Positions 8,301 to 16,830 of a stretch of DNA of 21,248 bases are shown in pieces. Below the pieces are notes generated by a model that searched no databases, had not been told where the DNA came from, and saw nothing but the letters and a program-made list of their open reading frames with translations. Position 1 is the first letter of the stretch. Every line of letters begins with the position of its first letter. Location: positions 1-21,248 of IMG/VR virus record IMGVR_UViG_3300020424_000041; one strand, written 5' to 3'. Source of the stretch: a virus. Both the position numbers and the translations under genes were made by a program.

Positions 8301-10069
8301 AATATTTTTCTTGTTTGACTACCACCTAATTTAGCTTTCAAACTAACAAATAAATCTTCAACAAATAAAGCAAGTTCTTGTGTAATTCTTTTAAAAGTTC
8401 CTTGAGGAGCAAAATCTAAAGGGCTACCTGCAATACGATTTTCACCCCTATAAAAATCAAAAAACTCATCAGTAATGTTTTCTGCAAAATATTCATCTAT
8501 ATTCATAAATCTATAATTTTCATTTTTAAATTTACCTTGATCAAAATAAGCATTAGCTTTTCTTACAAAATTTTTATCTGTAATAACTGGTTTTCTATTT
8601 GTTAAAGAACCAGATCTCTCGAAAATAAGATCTGCCAATTTTTCTTTAGATGTAGTACGGATAAAAGTCTGTCTTTCTTTTTCAAATTTCTTTAAATATT
8701 TATTTTGAGCAGATTTAAATTCTTTTGTATATTTTGCTAAATCTTCTTTTGGCAAATATCTTGATAAACCATGAGAAAGTTCATGGATCATAACGTGTCC
8801 AAACCCACCACCTGCACCTTGTTCAACACCTTCTACAATTTGTTTTCTAATTTTTATAAGGTTATTAGCAAAGTTATACTGTCCTCCTTGACTAAGTTTT
8901 GTTGTTATAGATAAAGATTCTTGATCGAACATTCTATCGCCAATAGTGTCAATAAATGTTTCTATTGCTTCTACTTCATTAGGATCAGCACCTTTGGTAT
9001 TAACTTCTAATCTAAGTCTTTTCTTTAAATTATCTGCACCTCTACTTAAACCACGTTTTGCTTCCAAGTTTGTTTTAAATGGCTTTACTGGAGGTCTTTC
9101 TACTGGTTTAAAAAAGTCATCAAACTGCTCATCTGTTTGTATATCAAAAAACCCTTCTGGATCAATAAAGTCACCATCTTCACTTCTCGGTGGCAATGTA
9201 TCTCTACCATCTTTAAGTTGTTTTTTAAATTGACCAACCCCATCAAGATCAATAATTTCATCACCAAGATTATCAACAACATCATCTGTCATTAAAATTT
9301 CATCTCTTCTAGATAATCTTTTTGTTATTCGTTCGTATACATCAGGTACTTTTTTAATACCTTTAATACCAAGTCCTAAAACTGTCAAAGCTTCACCAGC
9401 AATAAACCCACCACCAGCTTGTCTTAGCCGTGCTTCTGCAACACTTATTTCGTCTTCTGTTTTAGATTTAAGTAATTCACTTATAGGAGAAGCAAGTCCT
9501 GGATGCTTATCAATCATATTAAATAAGTTTTCTTCAAACGGATCTTGTACAACTGCATCAGTAATAAAACCTGCTAAAGCATTTCTTGTCCAAGCATTAT
9601 TCATCCCTGCTAATTTTGTAGCCTTTAAACCTTTACCTATAAGTCCTTGTGGTAATAAAAACTGACTTACTGCTTGAGGTAAGGTGTAAGCCCAATCTTC
9701 TTTATCACCTTGAACTTCAAGACCTAATGCTTTTAAATCTATAATCTCGTTATTATCGTATGGATTACCAGCAGCGTAATCATAAATATCATCTACAAAT
9801 TCAACAGTTTCATTTATAGCTTTTAAAGGGCCAGATATAGTTCCTCTTAAAACTTTAGAAGTTTTTGTTTTTTTTAGCTTTGAATCTATTTCTTTTCTTT
9901 TTGCTATACCTTCATCTCTTATTCTTTGTCTGTTTTCTTTAATTTCTTCTAAAGTTCTTTTGTCACCTCCAAAAGCGTTGTCAAAAAAATCTACAGTTTT
10001 AGCTTGTGTATCTTGTATGGTTTGATCAAGATTTTCAAAGAAACCTTTTTTATTAGGTGTTTCGGTCAT
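5339..10069 (-). CDS. gp16-like internal virion (ejection) protein with metallopeptidase-like domain
   Basis: This 1576-aa protein occupies the T7 gene 16 position, between the gp15-like protein and the fibre; T7 gp16 is about 1318 aa. In T7 this inner-core protein is ejected and helps form the channel for genome entry. The N-terminus (1-75) is charged and partly coiled, with no transglycosylase signature. Residues about 365-545 carry HELSH at 429-433 inside VMIHELSHGLSRYL, then NIDEYFAEN at 523-531. H429, E430 and H433 with E526 as a possible third ligand fit a gluzincin-type zinc peptidase. Residues about 894-1240 contain the INSILSG...HAVNILS and ITGGGP...RLDPW blocks that I associate with large ejection proteins of marine podoviruses, and include hydrophobic stretches (about 1159-1173). 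The C-terminus ends in a Ser run. No clear Shine-Dalgarno sequence precedes the start, which lies 2 bases after the previous stop. The core-protein role rests mainly on gene order. Confidence 0.88.
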   Translation of the reverse strand: MTETPNKKGFFENLDQTIQDTQAKTVDFFDNAFGGDKRTLEEIKENRQRIRDEGIAKRKEIDSKLKKTKTSKVLRGTISGPLKAINETVEFVDDIYDYAAGNPYDNNEIIDLKALGLEVQGDKEDWAYTLPQAVSQFLLPQGLIGKGLKATKLAGMNNAWTRNALAGFITDAVVQDPFEENLFNMIDKHPGLASPISELLKSKTEDEISVAEARLRQAGGGFIAGEALTVLGLGIKGIKKVPDVYERITKRLSRRDEILMTDDVVDNLGDEIIDLDGVGQFKKQLKDGRDTLPPRSEDGDFIDPEGFFDIQTDEQFDDFFKPVERPPVKPFKTNLEAKRGLSRGADNLKKRLRLEVNTKGADPNEVEAIETFIDTIGDRMFDQESLSITTKLSQGGQYNFANNLIKIRKQIVEGVEQGAGGGFGHVMIHELSHGLSRYLPKEDLAKYTKEFKSAQNKYLKKFEKERQTFIRTTSKEKLADLIFERSGSLTNRKPVITDKNFVRKANAYFDQGKFKNENYRFMNIDEYFAENITDEFFDFYRGENRIAGSPLDFAPQGTFKRITQELALFVEDLFVSLKAKLGGSQTRKIFNDYVKRKNVKKYRNVPLDLENVEGVTGMARKKKQKIETTFNTKTNTKGKYYKTETLTGGGNDEAARLIIDRATKLRDLDANNSWPYKRTFGDMVDNANKLLPRETIEAAVRFNARYGRGGEEDLPAILISMNQLMNENAIKLARLSKTMDESLASGNLEGLKNIKADFIKEAEVLDGLILLNKPLKTIPAQTLAANRAAGGVSRVGATIQDLKGRTPTEKAIDQATNLRSVVKEGEDSLPKFSMKEIIDLAEKGDKKSLKQLRIITKRLQAAKGNPAALQKMGKYDAIAKVSSAVLKGQNEIFINSILSGPETHAVNILSTALNSVARPLEQTLGSAVTGDLTGALRGAKELYYLGESISESLKAAKLAFEIEDNIINPGAMIQDSDRFTIRMEGDNLLASMVNLFGTAIRLPSRFLLAEDEFFKSLNFRSYVKATAWEDGVRKGLKGQDLTDHIQKQFDGTIEIVNTNSFKNVKDTQITELYEKAQEYAAETTFTKNLDPDGIGGRVQNIAQHPVGRVFLPFVRTPVNIFKAQARRTPGLNIFIEEYRQALRSPDPSIAAKARGEMVTGAAIWGTATVVAFGQNNPLSELTITGGGPSNLDLLNQKRATGWQPYSFRFLLKDKDGNVRMGKDGKPRYKYVSYKRLDPWSSFLMMAADGAAIMGGLTKQDRDDWAVAASVALGRNITNKTYLQGITELSDLLQKPYKLERWVARRLASTVNPYSALGRSVKKFGLKTPVANEPFGQMIEGDRRIYDKKVRAGDDGMVVLKKFWNELAATVPGYNNNLRPMRNWVTGSFIEYPAGYGSDNMDILNPIKETNSVNNTVLTTLSELGAKVTQPSDTLSLGRLPSGQPIDSGIKLTYDEHLDLIEETAFVKINGVTMVQSLNKIIQTPQFQQLLKQARGEYITQTNMDVSVGASEYARASAEDALRDEINKYKKAGKQVWLNKNPQRKIEYDRANAAMKKQASEDFLSNPLFNITSSSSN

Positions 10070-10071
10070 TG

Positions 10072-12189
10072 TTAGTCAGTTAAAAACTTTTTGTAAGAGT
10101 CATTTTTGTATGCACTCCAAGCACCAAATCCTTGTTGATCAAACAATCTCTTTGCTGCTATTACATTAACAGTAGGATCATATAATTCATCTGTCGATTC
10201 TATTCCAAATAATTTCAATCTTTCTTCTAAAAACGCATCAATCATATTTAATTGGAAAAGACCTATAGAAAATTCATTTTTCTTTTCTGGATCTAAACCA
10301 GATTTTACAGTATCAATCATAGGATTACCTGCTGATTCTGCCATAGCTATAGCAGCCATTATTTTTGCTTCTTCTGGTTTGAAACCTACACCTAATAACA
10401 TTTGATTTATTTTGCTTTGTGGTATTTTTTTTGTTTTATCAGTATCTTTTAAAATCTCATTAAGTTTTTCTGTTTGATCTAGTTTGCGTTCTCTTGCTAT
10501 ATCTTCTGGGGTAGATGGTGTAAATGCACCACCTTCAAGATTAGTGTTAGCATCTCCTTGTATATCGCTCATATCTTGTTCTTGTCGCTCAGATTTCTTT
10601 CCTTCAGTTTCTCCTGTATTACCTACTCCACTTGTTATCTCAAATGTTGGAACTTTTTCTCTAGCTTGCTTGACGTACTTATCTATAATATCTAATCCCT
10701 TTCTTTCTTTCTCAAGGTCTGTTGATTTGCTTCCCTCTTCTGTTTCTGTCCAATCAAAAAATTCTCTAGATGCTTCTATCAAAAGATCATTTTTAATCTT
10801 AGTTCCATCAGCATTTAATTGACCTGTAAAATCACTCCAAAATCCACTGTTAGGTTTCTTTAACTCGCCTGATAATCTTGATTCTAATGTTCTTAAAGAT
10901 CTGTTAACAATGTCATATTGACCATCAAATGTTTTATCAACATAATTTAATAGTTTTGTTGAAAGATCTCGATTTTGCACTGAATTTTCAACTGTCCCCA
11001 ACCAATCAAATATTGCAACTATTGCTTCATTTTTAGTGCTATATTGATTAGTTTGAATATCTCTTCTTAAATCTAAATAAGATGTTCTACCTTTAAAGTC
11101 TATAACGTTTGCAGTTGTAAGAATACTTTTTGCTTTTGTAGGATATCTTTGAGCTAAATCTTCAATAATACTAGCATCACCTGTTTCATTGAAATCTTTA
11201 AGACCCTGTTCTATTTCATTATCTATAGCTAGTTCTTTTTGTATTTGATATTTTTTTGCGTTTTGATATTCATAAGCACTAACTTGTCTTTTTATGGTAT
11301 TAAATTTTTTTTGAAAATCAGGATGATCCATAAGACTTAAACTGCCATTTGGTCCATACGGAAATTTACCTGCAATAGCTAAAATGTCATTAACACCTTC
11401 TGTGTCACCAAGTAATGCCCTACCTTCGGCCTCTTCCATAATTGAAGATACAATAGATTTATAAATATCACTTCTATCTTTACCAGTTATTCCTAATTGA
11501 TTTACTGTAGTTTCATAATCTATTATTAGTTTTTCATCTAAACTGTCTGGGCTAATCATTAAATTTTGTACCAACGGAATGGCTAGTGTTTTAATATTCT
11601 CTAATTTTAAATTTTTATTTTCTTTAATATGATGAGAGGCTATTGATTCAGTTGCTGCTGCCAACTTTGGCATGAAGTGTTCTGTTACATAAAGAGATCT
11701 AATCCCATCTAATTTTTCTACAACTTTATCTCTTTCTGTACTTAACCAGTTTTGGTATTCCTCAGAATCTAAAGAATATTCACCTAAAGATTTACCATTA
11801 ATTAAAGTAGTTGAATAGCTATTAGTTAAAATACTTTCAACATTATTACCCAATAATTGAGCTTTAGTTTTTTGAAAAGCTCTGTCAGCAAAAATACTAC
11901 CACCAATTAGTTGTCTAGTAGCTTCTTCTCCATTTATGCTTTTAAATTCTTTTGTAACATCTTTAAATCCATCTAAAGACTCTTCAATAGCAATATCCAT
12001 ACCTTTAGCTTGTTCATCTTCAATAGTTTTTTTAGTATAAAAATCAAGAACTGGATTAACGGCTGACAAAGCTTTTGCTAATTCATCAAAGCCATCATCT
12101 TTCATTAAAGGAACAGTGCTTTGCCTAACAAAGGTATCAACAGGTCTTGCTGAAGATTGAAAAGAAGTACTTTGATAACTTGATGTCAT
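10072..12189 (-). CDS. gp15-like internal virion protein with C-terminal lytic transglycosylase domain
   Basis: This is a 705-aa protein in the T7 gene 15 position; T7 gp15 is 747 aa. Residues about 30-500 are mostly helical, Lys/Glu/Ile-rich sequence expected of a gp15-type core and tube protein. Residues about 521-587 form a hydrophilic Gly/Glu/Thr linker. Residues about 588-705 read as a lytic-transglycosylase fold: AIAMAESAGNP with likely catalytic Glu618, SIGLFQLN at about 641-648, LYDPTVNVIAAKRLF at about 669-683, and GFGAWSAY at about 687-694. These are the usual blocks of SLT/goose-lysozyme-like peptidoglycan-cleaving domains in phage virions. In T7 this activity is the N-terminal domain of gp16, so its location here is a domain shift. 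The start overlaps the previous stop as ATGA. Cleavage of peptidoglycan during genome ejection is inferred from the family. Confidence 0.88.
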   Translation of the reverse strand: MTSSYQSTSFQSSARPVDTFVRQSTVPLMKDDGFDELAKALSAVNPVLDFYTKKTIEDEQAKGMDIAIEESLDGFKDVTKEFKSINGEEATRQLIGGSIFADRAFQKTKAQLLGNNVESILTNSYSTTLINGKSLGEYSLDSEEYQNWLSTERDKVVEKLDGIRSLYVTEHFMPKLAAATESIASHHIKENKNLKLENIKTLAIPLVQNLMISPDSLDEKLIIDYETTVNQLGITGKDRSDIYKSIVSSIMEEAEGRALLGDTEGVNDILAIAGKFPYGPNGSLSLMDHPDFQKKFNTIKRQVSAYEYQNAKKYQIQKELAIDNEIEQGLKDFNETGDASIIEDLAQRYPTKAKSILTTANVIDFKGRTSYLDLRRDIQTNQYSTKNEAIVAIFDWLGTVENSVQNRDLSTKLLNYVDKTFDGQYDIVNRSLRTLESRLSGELKKPNSGFWSDFTGQLNADGTKIKNDLLIEASREFFDWTETEEGSKSTDLEKERKGLDIIDKYVKQAREKVPTFEITSGVGNTGETEGKKSERQEQDMSDIQGDANTNLEGGAFTPSTPEDIARERKLDQTEKLNEILKDTDKTKKIPQSKINQMLLGVGFKPEEAKIMAAIAMAESAGNPMIDTVKSGLDPEKKNEFSIGLFQLNMIDAFLEERLKLFGIESTDELYDPTVNVIAAKRLFDQQGFGAWSAYKNDSYKKFLTD

Positions 12190-12743
12190 GCTTGTCCTAG
12201 TAACCCTGTATAAGTATTAACTCCAGCACCTAAGAAATCAAATAACCCGCTAGTATTTCTTTTAGCAGTATTGTAAGCTTGGTTTTGCATATCAGTTGCG
12301 GCATTTAGTCTACTATCTCTTTGTGCTGCAAGACCAAGTGTTTGTCTTCTAAATTGACCTTCTGCTGATGCTACCGATTGATTTATTGAATTTCTTAAAT
12401 TAGCAGCTTGTCTACCCGCATCCATTGACAATAAATTTGCCACGTTACCAGAAATACCTTCTGAAGCTGCAACAGCACCTCTAGCCTGTAAGCCTTTTAT
12501 AGATGCCGCCAATCTTTCTTGTGCTTTTGCCGCTTTAGTTTCTTTTAGATTTGCTGCTAATCCTTCTTGTTGTTGTGCAAAAGCTTTCTCTGCTGATTCT
12601 GCTGATCTTCTTGCTGCTTCGTATTGATAATTAGCTGCTCGTGCTGCTTGTCTATTTTGTGCAACCATTTGTGCGCCTTGAATTGCTAGGCTTCCAAAAA
12701 ACAATGGAGTAACTGCTCCTAAAGCTGGTAATGCTGCACACAT
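12186..12743 (-). CDS. gp14-like internal virion protein
   Basis: This 185-aa protein matches T7 gp14 (196 aa) in position and character. A hydrophobic N-terminal stretch (about residues 3-27) is followed by a long Ala/Gln/Arg-rich helical region (about 30-150) and a Gly-rich hydrophobic end (LFDFLGAGVNTYTGLLGQA). In T7, gp14 leaves the head and inserts in the outer membrane as part of the genome-ejection channel. The start directly abuts the upstream gene's stop and has AGGA about ten bases ahead. The stop overlaps the gp15-like start (ATGA). The identification rests on gene order and composition. Confidence 0.85.
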   Translation of the reverse strand: MCAALPALGAVTPLFFGSLAIQGAQMVAQNRQAARAANYQYEAARRSAESAEKAFAQQQEGLAANLKETKAAKAQERLAASIKGLQARGAVAASEGISGNVANLLSMDAGRQAANLRNSINQSVASAEGQFRRQTLGLAAQRDSRLNAATDMQNQAYNTAKRNTSGLFDFLGAGVNTYTGLLGQA

Positions 12744-13196
12744 TTAGGCAATCCTCATAAATTCATAGAATGGTTTGCTATGCTCTCCATATTCTGCGTG
12801 GTAATTAATAAATGTAAAGCCTAAACACCTTAACCACTTTATAGCAGAATCATTTTCTGCATATACCATATTGTATAACAAATTATATTTTTTCAACAAA
12901 CTATCTACCCATTGTTTGCCTTGTCTTATAAGTTGTATTCTATATTTTTTATTTACAAACAAATCATCTGTTGCAACCATCCATATACAACCATCAGAAA
13001 CAACACCACATAGACCTATAGGGTTGTCGTCATCATCAGCTATTGCCATATTTTCTTTGGTGTATAGATAAGAAAGTCGTATCGCATTTTCTGGTTTTTG
13101 TCCTGTTTGATAAAAAACTTCAATTTTATCCATAACCCTTAAGTTTTTTACTACATAATCAAGATCTTTTAATTTTGCTTTTCTTAAATATCCCAT
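12744..13196 (-). CDS. T7 gp13-like protein with GNAT-type fold
   Basis: This 150-aa protein lies between tail tubular B and the gp14-like protein, where T7 has gene 13. The C-terminal half resembles what I recall of T7 gp13: an IWMVATDDL block, a KKY..L...VYAEN segment and a W.KxLGF-like block (IKWLRCLGFTFINYHAEYG at about 120-138), then a final FYEFM strand. This is also the layout of GNAT acetyltransferases (a beta strand, then N-x-x-A-I-x-x-L-x-x-x-G-F). The usual Q/R-x-x-G-x-G/A acetyl-CoA loop is only weakly visible (LIRQGKQW at about 89-96), so catalysis is doubtful. T7 gp13 is needed for assembly of infective particles. The start overlaps the upstream stop as TAATG. Confidence 0.75.
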   Translation of the reverse strand: MGYLRKAKLKDLDYVVKNLRVMDKIEVFYQTGQKPENAIRLSYLYTKENMAIADDDDNPIGLCGVVSDGCIWMVATDDLFVNKKYRIQLIRQGKQWVDSLLKKYNLLYNMVYAENDSAIKWLRCLGFTFINYHAEYGEHSKPFYEFMRIA

Positions 13197-16189
13197 TATC
13201 TTCTAGCTGACCTCATGTGAAAATTAGCTTCATATTCAGCACTTGTTAAATTTGTAGGCAAGTAAGTTAAATTTTTTACATCTATCGTAACTCTGTCTGC
13301 TCTACTCATTACCGGAACTTTAAAAGTACCAGTATCTAAAGAGGTTGATCCAATGATACTATCATCTGTACCTAATATTGTAGTAAATTCATATGTTGAA
13401 GTTGTATTGTTATCAGGAGTAACTTCAACTTTCATAAATCCAGTATCTTCAAATTTAATATAAAAATGTTTTAATTGTAATCTTCCGCTAATTAATTCAG
13501 AACCTTGAGTAGGAGATTCAGTAAGACGTTGTTGTGCAAACCTATAGTGCATTTCATAAGGTTCACCAATTATAAATTTAGCGTGTCTAACATCACCAAC
13601 AACTGTTATATTTTTATTACCGCCAACAAGATTGAAAGAAATAATTTCTTGACCAGGAGATGTAGTAGTTTTTACACCTTCAAAAGTAGTTATATAACTA
13701 GATTCTCTTACTGTGCATATAAGATTTGTATTGTTTCCTAAATTAGATGGACTAACAAGAGTAAACGTATTGTTATCAACTTTAGTTATATAAAACAAAC
13801 CTGTAATACCTCTATCTCCCCCTAGTGCTACATATTCAGCAATTCTTTCTACAGTTAAATCTGCAAAGCTAGTAATACCTGATGATGGTAAGACAACCTC
13901 AACTTGGTCATCAGTAACAAAACCATGATTAGTTTTTGTTATTGTAACTGTATTGTTAGAAGTCGTAGTGGTATAAGTTGCGTGTTCGGCTGGTGCTAAA
14001 TCTCTTGTTATCATGTTCATTTCTTCATCAAGCCTGTAAGGCATTGTTACTGTTGATAAAGAAGTAGAAGCATCAAATGTAATAGATACTCCAGTACTTG
14101 ATTCTGTTAACTTTCTATCTAGTCGGTATTCATAATCAGAATTTGGTTCTCTGTAGTTTGGTTCAAAAGGTAATTTTTCTAAATTATATTCTGACGCAGT
14201 ACCAGCTTCAGGTGCATCTTCAGTAACTACAAATAAATCTGTTCCTATAAAATCTATATTTTTGATATGTCTGTCAGAGGCAAAAGTATAAGTAAACCAT
14301 GAGTTAAGTATTTTTCCTCCGTCATTACCATACAACCATTTGTTTACATATAACTTATTAGGATTTGTTGTTCCTAATAAAATTAATACATCTTCATTAG
14401 TAGAAACAGCAATTTTATAAATATCGCTAGGAATTAATTTTGGAACATGAATTGTAATGTTTGCAGCTTCTTTAACTTGCGCTCCTGTTTGAGTTATATA
14501 TTCTCTTACACCAGCAAAACCACCTTTATTAGTTAAATAGTAAATAGAATTACCAGCACCAACAGGAGTTGCACTATCACTACTTTCAAATTCTGTTGCA
14601 ACAAGCACGTTTGCTGTCTTAGGTGTTAAAGAATCTGATGAACTGCTTAAAACAAATTGCGTTTGCTCTGAAAATAATATTAATTTTTCGCCCATGTTTA
14701 CAGCATTTTTTAAAATAGCAACTTTCGTGTGAGATGCTGCCACATCAATAGGATCACTATCAATAACTGTTAATACTGTCTCTGGGAAAAAAGTAAAAAA
14801 CTTAGAAACAGTAGAAAGAATTACATTGTCATTAGCAAGAAAACCTAATCTATTTCTAAAGAAAAATACATTATTAATCTTGTTACCAATAAAAGAAGGA
14901 TTTAAAGAAGAATCTAAATCTCCACAAATTCTTTCACCCCATATTGGCAGCGTATAGTTTGGCACAGCATAACTAACGCTACCGCTAGTTGTTAAAGTAT
15001 CTACCGCAGTATATACAAAGGTATTTGTAGTAACGCTTGTTATAGCAAAAGTACCATCAACACCTAATCCTGATGTAATCTTTACATCTACAAGACTACC
15101 AACAGCTAAACCATGACCATTAGAAGTAACTGTTACAGTAGTACCCGATTGAGAATAAGTACCTGATGTTGAATGAGTTATTGCATACGACCTACCATCT
15201 ACTCTTGCAAATCTAAAATTACCATCAGCTTGCCTTATTAAAACATGAGGCATTGTATCGTAGTCAAATTTAAAATTTATTCCTGGTGCAACTGTTTCTT
15301 CCCATTGGCCTTCTTCAAATGCTCCTCCATTATTAGTCGTAAATCTTACATAATAATTATCAAAGTTAGTAGACTCATCACCTTTAATTTCTACAACCAT
15401 ACCGTTAGGAGAAACTGTAGGTAAGTCAGTAAATTGTTGTACAGAATTTTTTACAGTTGTTATTTGTGAGTTACCTCGTGTATCAGTAGAATCTATTGAA
15501 AAATCAGAACCGTCATTTTTTTTTATATGAAGAACAGGACCATTTACAGCAATAGTAAATCCAGTAAGGCTGCTATCTAAACTTGTTTTTATTGCTGTTG
15601 CTACGGTAGATGTACTAAGGGGGTTATCTGAAGACGTATCTTTGGTTGCTGTTGTTCCATCTACTGTTACTGAATATGTAGTGGCATCAGATACTTGGTT
15701 AAAAAATACTATTGCTTGTGTTTCTGTTCCAGGAGATAAAGTTGAATCCATTGCAGCAGTAACACTTGTATTCACAACAAAAGTAAAATCTGCAATAGTT
15801 ATTGTTTTAATTTGTGATTGTGGACTTGTGCAAGATAAATATCTGTAGTCTTCTTTTACGGTTCCAGAATCGCTGTCATAATATTTATTAGTAACAACAG
15901 TTTTTTCTGTACCATCTAATTCAAAAACTCTTACTTTTGTAGAACTAAAAATAACAACATATCTTTCTGTTGCATCTCTATTTATCATATGTACCTTTAT
16001 GTCACCTAAACTTGTTTCACCACTAATTAAATTAGATACAAATTGAGTACCAGAACGTTTTGTAAGACCCAATACTGGATCACTATCAGCATTGTCCTGT
16101 ATCAAAGCATGGTCGGCTTTTTTTGTAGCATCAGAAGATTGTGATATACCTCTGAGTAAAGTGGGTATTGACCTAGAAATTAGAGCCAT
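13196..16189 (-). CDS. Tail tubular protein B (gp12-like nozzle)
   Basis: This is a 997-aa homologue of T7 gp12 (794 aa), the tail nozzle below the gp11 ring. The recognisable core is LPIWGERICGDLDSSLNPSF (about 414-433), then INNVFFFRNRLGF at 438-450, SKFFTFFPETV at 462-472, DPIDVAASHTKVAILK at 479-494, and FSEQTQFVLSSSSDSLTPK at 506-524. These follow the T7 gp12 core closely. The N-terminus (LISRSIPTLLRGISQSSD) is the usual gp12 start. The extra length comes partly from two beta-rich inserts, about residues 343-408 and 738-825, which share an HG...V.V...G..G.F.IT.V..NTF pattern. It starts 2 bases after tail tubular A and its stop overlaps the next start (TAATG). Confidence 0.95.
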   Translation of the reverse strand: MALISRSIPTLLRGISQSSDATKKADHALIQDNADSDPVLGLTKRSGTQFVSNLISGETSLGDIKVHMINRDATERYVVIFSSTKVRVFELDGTEKTVVTNKYYDSDSGTVKEDYRYLSCTSPQSQIKTITIADFTFVVNTSVTAAMDSTLSPGTETQAIVFFNQVSDATTYSVTVDGTTATKDTSSDNPLSTSTVATAIKTSLDSSLTGFTIAVNGPVLHIKKNDGSDFSIDSTDTRGNSQITTVKNSVQQFTDLPTVSPNGMVVEIKGDESTNFDNYYVRFTTNNGGAFEEGQWEETVAPGINFKFDYDTMPHVLIRQADGNFRFARVDGRSYAITHSTSGTYSQSGTTVTVTSNGHGLAVGSLVDVKITSGLGVDGTFAITSVTTNTFVYTAVDTLTTSGSVSYAVPNYTLPIWGERICGDLDSSLNPSFIGNKINNVFFFRNRLGFLANDNVILSTVSKFFTFFPETVLTVIDSDPIDVAASHTKVAILKNAVNMGEKLILFSEQTQFVLSSSSDSLTPKTANVLVATEFESSDSATPVGAGNSIYYLTNKGGFAGVREYITQTGAQVKEAANITIHVPKLIPSDIYKIAVSTNEDVLILLGTTNPNKLYVNKWLYGNDGGKILNSWFTYTFASDRHIKNIDFIGTDLFVVTEDAPEAGTASEYNLEKLPFEPNYREPNSDYEYRLDRKLTESSTGVSITFDASTSLSTVTMPYRLDEEMNMITRDLAPAEHATYTTTTSNNTVTITKTNHGFVTDDQVEVVLPSSGITSFADLTVERIAEYVALGGDRGITGLFYITKVDNNTFTLVSPSNLGNNTNLICTVRESSYITTFEGVKTTTSPGQEIISFNLVGGNKNITVVGDVRHAKFIIGEPYEMHYRFAQQRLTESPTQGSELISGRLQLKHFYIKFEDTGFMKVEVTPDNNTTSTYEFTTILGTDDSIIGSTSLDTGTFKVPVMSRADRVTIDVKNLTYLPTNLTSAEYEANFHMRSARR

Positions 16190-16191
16190 AG

Positions 16192-16830
16192 CTACCTAAT
16201 TAATACGTTTGCTGGAGAATAAGTATCAAAGACATTAGTGAGAGAAGGATCACCTCTTAGTACGTTATGATCTGCATTAGCTAAATCTGTTTCCATTAAT
16301 ACTGCTCTAGCTCTGCCTTCATCTTGCTGCGTAAAACCTCTTAAACCACCGTCACTTACCAATCTATCAACAAAAACACGAGCAGCTTTTACAGTTATGT
16401 AATATCTTGCTGGTTCTGGTATTTCATTAAACTCTCTAAAATAAACTATTGTACAAATTAAATCATTATCAAATAAGAAAGTATTATTTAATCTGTCATA
16501 CATTTTTAATCCACGTTGTATTGCATCTACTGAAGGGTGTTGATGAATATTAGGGTCAACTCTTAAAACATCAGTTGGCACAATAACTTCTTTAGTTACA
16601 TTATTTCTATGTAAAGTTACATCAATTTCTGTATTAAAACTCCAACCTTCACTTTGCACCGCTCTGTTTTGTTCTTGTAAAACATCAAGAGCCATTTGAG
16701 CATCTACAGGTAAAACTGTATCATTAATAATTGAACCAGTTGTTTCAGATAATGTGTTAATAGGAGATTCTCCTATTGCAGACAACATTACATTTACACT
16801 TTCAAGTTTAGTAGAAGCAGCTACAGCCAT
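16192..16830 (-). CDS. Tail tubular protein A (gp11-like adaptor)
   Basis: This 212-aa protein matches T7 gp11 (196 aa), the ring that joins portal and nozzle and holds the fibre N-termini. Visible family blocks are the N-terminal LESVNVMLSAIGESPINTL (about 8-26), VLQEQNRAVQSEGWSFNTE (about 50-68), and the FDxDLxxxIVYFREFNEIPEPARYYI region (about 115-145) followed by AARVFVDRLV. A strong Shine-Dalgarno sequence (AAGGAGG, about ten bases upstream) supports the start. The ATG overlaps the stop of the 65-aa gene as TAATG, and tail tubular B follows after 2 bases. Confidence 0.95.
   Translation of the reverse strand: MAVAASTKLESVNVMLSAIGESPINTLSETTGSIINDTVLPVDAQMALDVLQEQNRAVQSEGWSFNTEIDVTLHRNNVTKEVIVPTDVLRVDPNIHQHPSVDAIQRGLKMYDRLNNTFLFDNDLICTIVYFREFNEIPEPARYYITVKAARVFVDRLVSDGGLRGFTQQDEGRARAVLMETDLANADHNVLRGDPSLTNVFDTYSPANVLIR

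Noticed and set aside
13541-13549. Minus-strand CACTATAGG, an exact match to the first nine bases of the T7 promoter core
   Set aside because: It lies in the middle of tail tubular B and encodes His-Tyr-Arg in the conserved MHYRF segment. Flanking bases do not match a promoter.
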